A DNA stretch of 64,000 bases, from the NCBI GenBank assembly GCA_943371235.1, contig CALRTZ010000003.1, positions 40,380 through 104,379 on the forward strand, given 5' to 3'. The stretch is from CAJBVG01 sp943371235. GTDB lineage: Bacteria > Bacteroidota > Bacteroidia > Sphingobacteriales > Sphingobacteriaceae. A program made the translations under genes and the position numbers. Shown piece by piece: positions 42,849-51,524 of the stretch. The stretch's first letter is position 1. Every line of letters begins with the position of its first letter. Below the pieces are notes generated by a model. That model had not been told where the DNA came from, ran no database searches, and was given only the letters and a program-made list of their open reading frames with translations.

Positions 42849-45800
42849 TTATGCTTCAATTGTGTTTCTTACTTTGGTCATGTAACCAACTCCTGGTAGA
42901 ACGTTGATTTCTTCTAACACGTAGTAAGTTCTATCACTCTTAATTAATTTTGCAACTTCAGATGCTGGGTCGTTCATATCACCAAATACAATTGCATTTG
43001 CTGGGCAACCTTGCTGACAAGCTGATTGAACATCGCCATCTTTCAATGGGCGTTTTTCAATTTTAGCTTCTAACTTACCTGCCTGAATTCTTTGTGCACA
43101 GAATGAACATTTTTCCATTACCCCACGTGAACGTGTAGTAACATCTGGGTTCAAGGCTAAGTATGCTGCTTCATCATGTAAGTAGTTTACAAAACGATCA
43201 TCGTTCCAGTAGTTAAACCAGTTGAAACGACGTACTTTGTACGGACAGTTGTTTGCGCAATAACGAGTTCCTACACAACGGTTGTAAGCCATTTGGTTTA
43301 AGCCTTCTGATGAGTGCATCGTTGCTAATACCGGACAAACTGTTTCACATGGTGCATGGTCGCAATGTTGGCACATCATTGGTTGATGTACAACTGTTAC
43401 GTTCTCATAATTTGCAACATTCGAATATTCTTTTTCTTTGTTGATTATTTTACCCTCTGCAGATTCGTATGAATAATAACGATCAATACGTATCCAGTGC
43501 ATTTCTCTTCTACGTCTTACTTCATCTCTACCTACAACTGGTACGTTGTTCTCTGCACTACATGCTACCACACATGCTCCACAACCTGTACACGAGTTTA
43601 AGTCTACTGCCATTGCCCAGTGGTGACCGTTGTATTTATAGTCTGGCCATAATTCTGGTTTAACATGTCCTTCTCCGTGTGCACCGTGCTCATCATGCGC
43701 TTCATGCGACGTGTATTCTTTCAACGATTTCTCGCGGATAATATCACGACCTTCAATAGTATGGTGAGTTTGTGTTTGAGCTAATTCGTATGCTTCTGAT
43801 GTTGCGTTTACCGTAACATTAGAATTGTAGTATTGGAAAGTTCCGTTGATGATAGAAACCATTGGGTATGCATTTACACCCACGTTGTTTCCTGCTTTAC
43901 CAGCTGCTGTACGTCCGTAACCAATTGCAATACCAATGGTACCGCTTGCTTGGCCTGGTTGCATTAACACTGGCAATAACACTTTCGTATTTCCTACAGC
44001 TACTTCTACTTTTGTATTTTCTTTGATGCCTAATTCCGCAGCGTACTGTGGGTTAATGGCAGCATAGTTGTCCCAAGTTACTTTAGAAACTGGATCTGGT
44101 AATTCTAATAACCAAGGGTTGTTTGCATGGTGACCGTCTCTCAACTGAACAGATTCGTATAAGAACAATTCTGTTTTACCTGCATTTTTAGAAGCGTTTT
44201 TAATAGTTTCTGCAACTGCCGATAAGTTGTTGTTGAAAGAGTAAGCTTGTGGAGTAGCCATTGCGGTTACTACCACTCCTTTTTGTAATGTTGCATCCCA
44301 GAATGCTGAGAAACCTGCAAAACCACCTGCTTGTGGGTAAATGTTTTTCTCCCAGTAATTTCTTACGTAAGTAAAATAATCTGCGTTCGCATCTGCCCAA
44401 GTTAATAAAGATGCTTGTGCTTGGCGAGTATTGTATACTGGTGATATAGTTGGTTGTACTACAGAGTACACACCACGTTTTGCAGAAACATCACTCCAAG
44501 ATTCTAGGTAGTGGTTGTTTGGTGCAATTACATCACATAACATTGCAGTTTCGTCTGCACGATCTGCGAATGAAATTTTAGTTTTTACTTTCTTCAATGC
44601 TTCGGTAAACTCAGCATTGTTTGCATACCCGTAAACTGGGTTAGCTCCGTAGAATATAATTGCATCTACTCGGCCTGCATTCATCTCTTTTACAAGGTCG
44701 ATCATTTCTGCATCGTTTCCTTGTTTTTGGTTCGATGCATTATCTAAATCGATAGTAGCACCGTAGTTTCCTAATAAAGAGTTTATAGCGTTTACAGTAA
44801 CTTGTACCGAAACATCGTTAGAACCACATACTACTAATGATTTGCCTTTGGCATTCCATAATTCAGCTGCGGTTTCGTTTATAATTTTTTCAAATCTTAC
44901 TGCTGCGCCCGAAACCGTTGCTGCGCCAGCCTTTGCAGCTACTGCATTGTATAATGCTAATATTGCTAAACCTTGCTCAGATGGTTTGTGTGCATAACGT
45001 GCATCGGCGTTTGTACCGGTTGTACTCAATATCGTTTCGAACTGAATGTGACGCGACATTTTTTTCGACTCTAAACTCTTATTGTTTCTGTTAGAAACAT
45101 ATTGTTTAGTAAACTCAACTGGAGAAATCCAAGTACCTAAGAAATCTGCACCAAAACTTACAATTACGTCTGCCTTATCAAAATTATAAGAAGGAACTAC
45201 TGCTTTACCAAAGCTGTTGTTGTTAGCGTTGATCATACCAGAGTATGATGATGCATCAAACGTGATGTGTTTTGTTGAAGGATATTTTGTTGCAAAATCA
45301 GCGATTACCGATTTTGTTGATGGACTCATAATAGTGTTAGAAACAATACGAACATTTGTTGCGGTTGCTAAGGCTGCTTTCACATATTTATCAACTGCAT
45401 CCCAAGTAGATTCTGCATTGTTTAACATTGGATTTTTTAAACGAGATGAATCGTATAAATCTAATACCGATGCTTGCGCAACTGCGTCTGTTCCACCTTT
45501 AGAAATAGGATCGTTCGGGTTACCTTCAATTTTAATTGGGCGACCTTCGCGAGTTTTTACCAATACCCCTAAACCATTATAGTTTGATGTATAATAGTTA
45601 GCAATACCTGGTGTAATTTCTTCTGGCTTTATTAAGTAAGGAATTGCTTTTTTCACCGGTGCTTCGTTACAAGCTGCCAATGCTACTGCACTCATTCCAA
45701 ATCCTAATGCCTTTAAGAAATCTCTACGAGGTGTAGGGTTATTTACTTTCGACTCGGATAATAATTCGTCAATTGGAAGTTCTTCGGCAAACTCGTTTTT

Positions 45801-45875
45801 GCTAAGCTTCACGAATTCGGGAGATTGATTCAACTCCTCTAAACCTTTCCAATATTTTTTAGTGTTATTTTCCAT
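42849..45875 (-). CDS. actB: Alternative complex III molybdopterin-oxidoreductase-like/Fe-S subunit ActB
   Basis: 1008 residues. A twin-arginine motif (PRRDFLKALGFGM) starts near residue 48, after an unusually long N-terminus, and is followed by LAAC, a possible lipidation site. The first two thirds resemble molybdopterin oxidoreductases (ActB1) but belong to the group thought to lack the cofactor. The last third is a four-cluster ferredoxin domain (ActB2): CTGCGACVVAC, CQHCDHAPCETVCP, CVGTRYCANNCPY, and CSFCAQR paired with CQQGCP. It is thus the fused ActB1-B2 form. A His/Gly-rich linker (SHEAHDEHGAHGEGH) separates the two parts. Its stop is 24 bases before actC. Confidence 0.95.
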   Translation of the reverse strand: MENNTKKYWKGLEELNQSPEFVKLSKNEFAEELPIDELLSESKVNNPTPRRDFLKALGFGMSAVALAACNEAPVKKAIPYLIKPEEITPGIANYYTSNYNGLGVLVKTREGRPIKIEGNPNDPISKGGTDAVAQASVLDLYDSSRLKNPMLNNAESTWDAVDKYVKAALATATNVRIVSNTIMSPSTKSVIADFATKYPSTKHITFDASSYSGMINANNNSFGKAVVPSYNFDKADVIVSFGADFLGTWISPVEFTKQYVSNRNNKSLESKKMSRHIQFETILSTTGTNADARYAHKPSEQGLAILALYNAVAAKAGAATVSGAAVRFEKIINETAAELWNAKGKSLVVCGSNDVSVQVTVNAINSLLGNYGATIDLDNASNQKQGNDAEMIDLVKEMNAGRVDAIIFYGANPVYGYANNAEFTEALKKVKTKISFADRADETAMLCDVIAPNNHYLESWSDVSAKRGVYSVVQPTISPVYNTRQAQASLLTWADANADYFTYVRNYWEKNIYPQAGGFAGFSAFWDATLQKGVVVTAMATPQAYSFNNNLSAVAETIKNASKNAGKTELFLYESVQLRDGHHANNPWLLELPDPVSKVTWDNYAAINPQYAAELGIKENTKVEVAVGNTKVLLPVLMQPGQASGTIGIAIGYGRTAAGKAGNNVGVNAYPMVSIINGTFQYYNSNVTVNATSEAYELAQTQTHHTIEGRDIIREKSLKEYTSHEAHDEHGAHGEGHVKPELWPDYKYNGHHWAMAVDLNSCTGCGACVVACSAENNVPVVGRDEVRRRREMHWIRIDRYYSYESAEGKIINKEKEYSNVANYENVTVVHQPMMCQHCDHAPCETVCPVLATMHSSEGLNQMAYNRCVGTRYCANNCPYKVRRFNWFNYWNDDRFVNYLHDEAAYLALNPDVTTRSRGVMEKCSFCAQRIQAGKLEAKIEKRPLKDGDVQSACQQGCPANAIVFGDMNDPASEVAKLIKSDRTYYVLEEINVLPGVGYMTKVRNTIEA

Positions 45876-45911
45876 CTTATATATATGGTATCGAATAAAT
45901 CTACAATAATA

Positions 45912-47192
45912 TTAATAGTGACATTTAACGCATTCCAAACCACCTAAAGCAGCAGCGGTAACTTTTTTACCGTTCTTAATGTCTTCGTGCGCTGCTAATA
46001 CTTTATCGTAATAAGCATTGCCTTTAGAATTAACTTCTGTTTGGCGGTGACAATCAATACACCATCCCATGGTTAGTGGAGAGTATTGGTAAACTTCGGC
46101 CATTTTCTCAATTGGTCCGTGGCATTTCTGACACTCTACTCCTGCAACAGTTGTATGTTGTGAGTGGTTGAAATAAGCGAAGTCTGGTAAGTTGTGGATA
46201 CGTACCCACTCTACTGGTTTAGGATTGTTTCCGTACACACGAGTGTCTGGGTTGTAATCTAAAGCAGTGTATATTTTTTGAATTTCTGGAGAAATGTTTC
46301 CATCGTATTTTTCGGTTGCTTGAACGTAGTTGTGACAGTTCATACAAACGTTTAACGAAGGAATACTTGCATTCTTAGATTTGAACGCACCCGAGTGGCA
46401 ATACTGGCAATTTACTTGGTTAATGCCTGCGTGTAACTCGTGCGAGAATTTAATTGGTTGTACTGGTTGGTAACCTGTGTTTACATTGATGTTCCACATT
46501 TGGTTCCAGCCCCAAGCACTAAACACACCCATAAATATGACGATGAACCAGAATACTTTTTTCTTGTTCAACAACATCCATTTAAAGTTGCTTACTTTTT
46601 CTTTTACTGCGGCAACAATGGTTTCAATTACTTCACCGTTCTTTACACGTATTAATCTTTCTAATGAACCGATTACTCTGTTCAATACAAGAATTACTAC
46701 AATTAACACAACGATTAATAAAATGATACCACCAATGGTATAGTTGTTAAACTTAGCACCGTCGGTACTTGTTCCAGCAGCAGCAGCTCCAGGAGCAGCA
46801 GCCGTTGCAGCAGGCGCATCGCCCTCTGCTTTAATGTACGCTAATAAGCCGTCTAACTCAGCATCTGTTAAGTTTTGGTTAGGCATTACGGTTTGGTTGT
46901 ACTCTTGGTACAATGCAGCCGCATACTTGTCGCCACCTTTAATTACTGATTGCGAGTTCAAGATGAACTTCTTCAATAATGCTTTGTCTGGCCATCTGTC
47001 TGCAACGCCTTTTAACGCCGGACCAATAACCTTACGCCCTACGGCATGGCAAGAAGTACAATTCGCTTTGAAAATACTTTCACCCACTTTCACATCTTGC
47101 GCGTTAACATTGGTTAAGCTCAAAACGAAACTCATTAAAATGAAAATGGTACGAATGGATAACTTTTTAGTAATGGAGAGATGAAAACCCAT
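45912..47192 (-). CDS. actA: Alternative complex III multiheme cytochrome ActA with N-terminal cytochrome c domain
   Basis: 426 residues and six CxxCH sites. After a signal peptide (about 11-31), a class-I monoheme domain carries CTSCH at 45-49, with a Met ligand in TVMPNQNL. An Ala/Gly-rich linker and a membrane helix (about 152-172) follow, then a second helix (about 213-230). The pentaheme domain comes last, with CQYCH, CMNCH, CQKCH, CIDCH and, at the very end, CVKCH. The usual ActA is pentaheme, so this is a fusion with an extra cytochrome. It is the first gene of the act-cta cluster. Confidence 0.95.
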   Translation of the reverse strand: MGFHLSITKKLSIRTIFILMSFVLSLTNVNAQDVKVGESIFKANCTSCHAVGRKVIGPALKGVADRWPDKALLKKFILNSQSVIKGGDKYAAALYQEYNQTVMPNQNLTDAELDGLLAYIKAEGDAPAATAAAPGAAAAGTSTDGAKFNNYTIGGIILLIVVLIVVILVLNRVIGSLERLIRVKNGEVIETIVAAVKEKVSNFKWMLLNKKKVFWFIVIFMGVFSAWGWNQMWNINVNTGYQPVQPIKFSHELHAGINQVNCQYCHSGAFKSKNASIPSLNVCMNCHNYVQATEKYDGNISPEIQKIYTALDYNPDTRVYGNNPKPVEWVRIHNLPDFAYFNHSQHTTVAGVECQKCHGPIEKMAEVYQYSPLTMGWCIDCHRQTEVNSKGNAYYDKVLAAHEDIKNGKKVTAAALGGLECVKCHY

Positions 47193-47240
47193 ATCTGTTG
47201 ATAATTAATATCTTAAATTAATAATTCTAATAATTGTACT

Positions 47241-47280
47241 AAAAAAAACTTTCTAAACGGGCTTTAAATACACGTTTAGA
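47241..47280 (-). terminator. Hairpin plus T8 tract in the actA leader
   Basis: On the minus strand TCTAAACG (47273-47280) pairs with CGTTTAGA (47252-47259) across a 13-base loop and is followed by AAG and eight Ts. It starts almost exactly where transcription from the promoter at 47285-47317 should begin. It may be a 5' stabilising stem, an attenuator for the respiratory operon, or a terminator for transcripts coming from the deoxyhypusine-synthase-like gene. Confidence 0.5.
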
Positions 47281-47284
47281 GTGG

Positions 47285-47317
47285 CAAAAATAGGATTTTA
47301 TTTGATTCTGTTGACAA
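47285..47317 (-). promoter_or_regulatory. Promoter of the act-cta respiratory cluster
   Basis: On the minus strand TTG (47315-47317) and TATTTTTG (47285-47292) are separated by 22 bases. This fits the TTG-N17-23-TAnnTTTG promoter of Flavobacterium and relatives. The actA start codon is about 90 bases downstream, leaving a leader that includes the hairpin at 47252-47280. Confidence 0.6.
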
Positions 47318-47424
47318 TTTTCTGACATTTAAACTTATTTTGAATGAGTCTAAATAGCAATGTATTTATCAAGTATTAGAACAAATTTTTTAAACCAAAA
47401 AAAATCTCCAAAAATAAGAACTAA

Positions 47425-48402
47425 TTACTGCCCAAGTATCCACGCAAAAATAAGAGGAGCTACAATGGTAGCATCAGACTCTACAATAAATTTTGGTGTA
47501 TTAATATCTAATTTTCCCCAAGTTATTTTTTCGTTAGGTACTGCGCCAGAGTAACTTCCGTAAGAAGTAGTAGAATCTGAAATTTGGCAGAAGTAACTCC
47601 AGAACGGAACATCGTGCCATTCTAAATCTTGGTACATCATAGGTACTACACAAATTGGGAAATCGCCGGCAATACCGCCACCAATTTGAAAGAAGCCTAC
47701 GCCTTTACCTCCAGAGTTTGCTCTGTACCATTCGCTTAACCAAATCATGTATTCAATTCCGCTCTTCATGGTGCTTGTTTTAAGCTCGCCTTTAATGCAG
47801 TACGAGGCAAAAATATTTCCCATGGTAGAGTCTTCCCATCCAGGTACAATAATTGGAATGTTGCGTTCGGCAGCAGCAATCATCCAAGAGTTTTTAGGAT
47901 CAATTTCATAGTATTGTTCCATCTCACCAGATAAAAGCATTTTGTACATGTACTCATGCGGAAGGTAGCGTTCCCCAGCCTCTTCGGCCATTTTCCATTG
48001 TTTAAATATGTGTTTTTGAATGCGGCGGAATGCCTCTTCTTCGGGTATACAAGTATCGGTTACACGGTTAAATCCATGCTCTAACAAATCCCACTCCTCT
48101 TGCGGACTTAAATCGCGGTAATTAGGCACACGCTTGTAGTGCGAGTGTGCTACGAGGTTCATAATGTCTTCTTCGAGATTGGCACCGGTACAAGAGATGA
48201 TGTCTACTTTCCCTTGGCGAATCATTTCTGCAAATGAAATTCCGAGTTCGGCAGTACTCATAGCACCGGCAAGGGTAACCATCATTTTACCACCTTCTAA
48301 TAAGTGTGTTTCGTACCCTTTGGCAGCATCTAAAAGCGCCGCCGCGTTAAAGTGTAAATAATTTTTCTCGATGAATTGAGAGATAGGACCTTTTGTTGAC
48401 AT
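47425..48402 (-). CDS. Deoxyhypusine synthase-like protein
   Basis: 325 residues from ATG 48402 (MSTKGPISQFIEKNYLHFNA). The frame extends 31 codons upstream, but these encode the TTCACAATTCAC repeat (QFTIHNSQFTIH) and are rejected. The NAD-dependent deoxyhypusine synthase fold is marked by TLAGAMSTAELG, SCTGANLEEDI, PIIVPGWEDSTMGN, and GGGIAGDFPICVVPM. The catalytic lysine is probably K297 in ITWGKL. Bacteria have no eIF5A, so the enzyme probably makes another aminobutyl product such as homospermidine. It is a single gene upstream of actA. Confidence 0.88.
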   Translation of the reverse strand: MSTKGPISQFIEKNYLHFNAAALLDAAKGYETHLLEGGKMMVTLAGAMSTAELGISFAEMIRQGKVDIISCTGANLEEDIMNLVAHSHYKRVPNYRDLSPQEEWDLLEHGFNRVTDTCIPEEEAFRRIQKHIFKQWKMAEEAGERYLPHEYMYKMLLSGEMEQYYEIDPKNSWMIAAAERNIPIIVPGWEDSTMGNIFASYCIKGELKTSTMKSGIEYMIWLSEWYRANSGGKGVGFFQIGGGIAGDFPICVVPMMYQDLEWHDVPFWSYFCQISDSTTSYGSYSGAVPNEKITWGKLDINTPKFIVESDATIVAPLIFAWILGQ

Positions 48403-48419
48403 AGTTTTGTGTTGATGGG

Positions 48420-48568
48420 GCAAATGTAGTAAATGAATTGTGAATTGTGAGTTGTGAATTGTGAATTGTGGGTGCAGGAATTCAGGGACCGACATGTGTG
48501 GTTGAGATGATAAAAGGGAATACCATCAAGCTAGCACCCATTAGCACACTAGCATACTAGCACACTAA
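48420..48568. repeat. TTGTGAA and TAGCACAC word arrays
   Basis: TTGTGAA words (48434-48470) lie right upstream of the deoxyhypusine-synthase-like gene, and TAGCACACTAG words (48529-48568) touch the stop codon of the small membrane protein gene. No other feature is visible between them. Confidence 0.7.
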
Positions 48569-48733
48569 CTACGCTTTATTGCGGGCATAATCCACATACG
48601 TGCGGTACACCAATGTGTACACGGTAATGGCAAAAATAAATGCCCAGCCTTGTAGCACGCCGATGATGAGTGCGTACATTACTAAAACAAGCGGTAAAAT
48701 TATGGCGGTGTAATAGATGAATGGATTTTTCAT
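48569..48733 (-). CDS. Small two-helix membrane protein (54 aa)
   Basis: An ATG at 48733 opens a 54-codon frame ending in TAG at 48569. The product starts MKNPFIYYTAIILPLVLVMY, has two hydrophobic helices (about 7-26 and 30-45), and ends TYVDYARNKA. The even distribution of hydrophobic residues, a charged C-terminus and a stop lying exactly at the edge of a repeat array suggest a real gene. No family is recognised, although short two-helix proteins of this type are common in Bacteroidota. Confidence 0.6.
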   Translation of the reverse strand: MKNPFIYYTAIILPLVLVMYALIIGVLQGWAFIFAITVYTLVYRTYVDYARNKA

Positions 48734-48773
48734 ACTTAATACGGGTTAGGGTAAAACGAATATAGGAATAAAT

Positions 48774-48858
48774 TATGAATTGTGAATTGTGAATTTGGCA
48801 GCGAAGTACGAGCTAGCACCCATTAGCACACTAGCATACTAGCACACTAGCACACTAA
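48774..48858. repeat. TTGTGAA and TAGCACAC word arrays upstream of the ELWxxDGT gene
   Basis: A short TTGTGAA run (48776-48793) is followed by TAGCACCC/TAGCACAC/TAGCATAC words (48810-48858). It is the same pair of families as at 48420-48568, so the small membrane protein gene is bracketed by two copies of the same composite repeat. Confidence 0.7.
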
Positions 48859-48924
48859 AAATACCATCTAGTGGGTATACTCATTAATTATCATATAAAT
48901 ATTTTTGTAGAAAAAATAACAACT

Positions 48925-50577
48925 ATGTATTTCAAGAAAATTATTTCGCTCTCTTTATTTTCGGTTTTAACGGTTAATGCTTTTGCGCAAGTACCGGTTT
49001 TGGTAAAAGACATTAATACTGCGGGCAACGGAAATCCGCAGAAGATTACGAATGTAAACGGCACTTTATTTTTTGTGGGCAATACGGCGGCCAATGGAAA
49101 CGAGCTATGGAAAAGTGATGGAACCGAACTGGGCACTACAATGGTAAAAGATATTAATCCGGGAACTGCGAATCCTTCTATTGGAAAAATTACGAGTTAT
49201 AATGGCCAGGTTTATTTCAGAGCATTTAACCCAACAGATGGCTACGAATTATGGAAGAGCGATGGTACCGAAGCGGGCACCGTAATACTTAAAGAATTTG
49301 CAGCAGGCAATGGAAACATAGATCCATCAAACATCATAGAATTTAACGGAAGCTTATATTTCACAGAACGTAGCAGTACTGCAGGCGTTAATTTATGGAA
49401 GAGTGATGGTACCGAAGCAGGCACGGTATTGCTCCAAAATTTATACACCAGTGGCAATGCAAGTAATGCTACGTACTTCGCCGTGATGAACAATACTTTG
49501 TATTTTATAGCGAGCGAAAATGCATTGTTCAGTTCCGACATTTGGAAAACAGATGGCACTGCAAACGGTACGAGTTTATTACTTACTATGAGCGGACAAA
49601 CTGGTGAATTAATTGTGGTGGGTACTAAATTATTTTTTGGCTATGCAGGCGAAGGCGGTGCGGGTACAGGTAAAGGTTTATATGTAAGTGATGGCTTGGT
49701 AAACGGTACCTATCGTATAAAAGAATTGGATTTAACGAACATGATAAACTTCCCAACGAATGGAACGGCGATATCTTTTAAAAACGAATTAATATTTACG
49801 GCAAAAGATGCTATCAATGGTGAAGAACTTTGGAAGAGTGATGGAACAGAATCAGGCACTGTATTAGTTAAAGATGTAAGAGCAGGAATGGAAAACGGAC
49901 TTGATGCCTTGCCGTTTTTAACCAAAGGAACTGCGAACGAATTTTATTTTATATCTGCAGATGAAAATGGAAACAGAGAATTGTGGGTAAGCGATGGAAG
50001 TACTGCAGGCACTACTTTGCTCGACACTCCAAATGCAGGTTCAATTAGTCCGGCGAATTTATATGCTTACAACGGATATTTATTTTACAGAGCACGCTCT
50101 AGTGTATTTGCTACTGGCGACGAATTATGGAGAACAGATGGAACGAGAGCGGGTACCAAAATGTTGGTCGATTTTTGGCAAGGAATAAATTCATCATCGC
50201 CAAGTAATTTCTGCGGAGCAAACAATACTTTATACTTTAATGCAAACAACGGAACGGCAGGTGCAGAATTATACGCATTGGCTGTAACACCTGTGGGCAC
50301 GGGGGTTTCTGAGGAGCACCTTAGTGAATTGAGGGTGTATCCGAATCCGGCGAAGCACGTGGTGTGGATAGCGAAGAGCGGGGAACAGGGAGAGAGGAGC
50401 TTGGAGCATGGGGCGGGGAGCAGAGCTGTGCAATTTGAGATGTTTGATGTGAATGGGAGAATGGTGTTGAGAGGAGAGTTGGTGAAGGGTAGTGTGGATG
50501 TAAGCGGCTTGGAAGCGGGGGTGTATTTGATAAGGCTTGGAGATGGGAGTTATGCAAGGGTGGTGAAATCGAATTAG
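48925..50577 (+). CDS. T9SS-secreted ELWxxDGT-repeat protein
   Basis: 550 residues from ATG 48925 (MYFKKIISLSLFSVLTVNAFAQ, a clean signal peptide). A start 18 codons upstream is possible but leaves the signal peptide internal. Eight ELWxxDGTxxGT-type repeats spaced about 45-60 residues apart (ELWKSDGTELGT, ELWKSDGTEAGT, NLWKSDGTEAGT, DIWKTDGT, ELWVSDGSTAGT, ELWRTDGTRAGT and others) suggest a beta-propeller-like fold. The last 80 residues form a type IX sorting domain (LRVYPNPA ... GVYLIRLGDGSYARVVK). The DNA of that domain is strikingly G-rich and includes a GAGC-rich insertion. Likely a cell-surface protein of unknown ligand. Confidence 0.88.
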   Translation: MYFKKIISLSLFSVLTVNAFAQVPVLVKDINTAGNGNPQKITNVNGTLFFVGNTAANGNELWKSDGTELGTTMVKDINPGTANPSIGKITSYNGQVYFRAFNPTDGYELWKSDGTEAGTVILKEFAAGNGNIDPSNIIEFNGSLYFTERSSTAGVNLWKSDGTEAGTVLLQNLYTSGNASNATYFAVMNNTLYFIASENALFSSDIWKTDGTANGTSLLLTMSGQTGELIVVGTKLFFGYAGEGGAGTGKGLYVSDGLVNGTYRIKELDLTNMINFPTNGTAISFKNELIFTAKDAINGEELWKSDGTESGTVLVKDVRAGMENGLDALPFLTKGTANEFYFISADENGNRELWVSDGSTAGTTLLDTPNAGSISPANLYAYNGYLFYRARSSVFATGDELWRTDGTRAGTKMLVDFWQGINSSSPSNFCGANNTLYFNANNGTAGAELYALAVTPVGTGVSEEHLSELRVYPNPAKHVVWIAKSGEQGERSLEHGAGSRAVQFEMFDVNGRMVLRGELVKGSVDVSGLEAGVYLIRLGDGSYARVVKSN

Positions 50578-50811
50578 CGAACGGGCGAATTAGCGAACTG
50601 GCGAGGGGTGCTTTTCGCATAAATGTTGCGTGTGAATAAGTTAATAAATAGTTAATTCGTTAGGTATTGGCACAGTAAAGTTAGTATATGGTTTAAGAAT
50701 TATATAAAACTTGAATACTTATTAAAGATATTAATTGAAAGAAATATTGATGCTTTTTGGATGATTTGCTAGAATAAAATATTCTAAGTAATTTGGTAAA
50801 CATCCAAAATT
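50578..50811. other. Spacer at the left edge of the accessory island
   Basis: GCGAATTAGCGAACTGGCGAG words directly follow the ELWxxDGT gene (50578-50606). After them the sequence turns AT-rich for about 190 bases up to the HNH gene. No tRNA, direct-repeat attachment site or exact promoter consensus is visible. Confidence 0.5.
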
Positions 50812-51495
50812 ATGAGAAACCCTAAATGGCACCGCGACGAAATTATTCTTGCTCTTGATTTATATTTCGATAAAGATAGAGGAACAATAAGTAACACTAA
50901 CGCCAAAATCATAGAGTTGTCGAAAATATTAAACTTACTACCAATATTCGAAGATAAACCTGATGAGGTAAAATTTAGGAATGAAAATGGAGTTTGCCTA
51001 AAACTATCTAATTTTCTAGCCATTGACCCTAATTATGCTGGTAAGGGAATGACAGGTGGTTCCAAATTAGACGAAGAATTATTCTTTGAATATAAAGACA
51101 AGCTACATGAACTTAATAATATCGCAACCGAAATAAAAAAAATTACTACAGATTCTAATTTAATAAATGACATTAAGAAAATAGAAGACGATGAATTAAC
51201 GGAAACAGACAACGTTAAAGAAGGCCAAGTCATTTATAAATTACACAAGGTTAGAGAACGTGATAAAAAAATCATAAAAGCCAAAAAAGATAAATTCAAG
51301 AAATTATACGGTAGAGTATATTGTGAAAAATGTGGCTTCGATTTCGAAAAAGTATATGGAGAAATTGGAAAAGATTTTATAGAATGTCACCATATAATTC
51401 CTTTACACAAGTCTGATTATACTAAAACTACTAGATTAGAGGATTTGATACTATTGTGTTCAAATTGCCATAGAATGGAGCATAGGAGATTGTAA
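50812..51495 (+). CDS. HNH endonuclease, McrA-like
   Basis: 227 residues. The N-terminal part (MRNPKWHRDEIILALDLYF ... FRNENGVCLKLSNFLAIDP ... GSKLDEELFFEY, about 1-95) resembles the head domain found in front of HNH nucleases of the McrA type, which cut modified DNA. A charged helical linker follows. The HNH domain shows CEKC (C171, C174), ECHHIIPLHK (H193, H194) and LCSNCHRMEH (C216, C219, H220). It converges with the four-gene methyltransferase operon, 29 bases from its last stop. What modification it reads, if any, cannot be told from sequence. Confidence 0.82.
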   Translation: MRNPKWHRDEIILALDLYFDKDRGTISNTNAKIIELSKILNLLPIFEDKPDEVKFRNENGVCLKLSNFLAIDPNYAGKGMTGGSKLDEELFFEYKDKLHELNNIATEIKKITTDSNLINDIKKIEDDELTETDNVKEGQVIYKLHKVRERDKKIIKAKKDKFKKLYGRVYCEKCGFDFEKVYGEIGKDFIECHHIIPLHKSDYTKTTRLEDLILLCSNCHRMEHRRL

Positions 51496-51524
51496 ATAGT
51501 TAGTTTTAATTTGTGCAATGTATA

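Noticed and set aside
48420..48858. CRISPR array
   Set aside because: The tandem words are 7-11 bases with no regular unique spacers and no cas genes; the same holds for all other word arrays.
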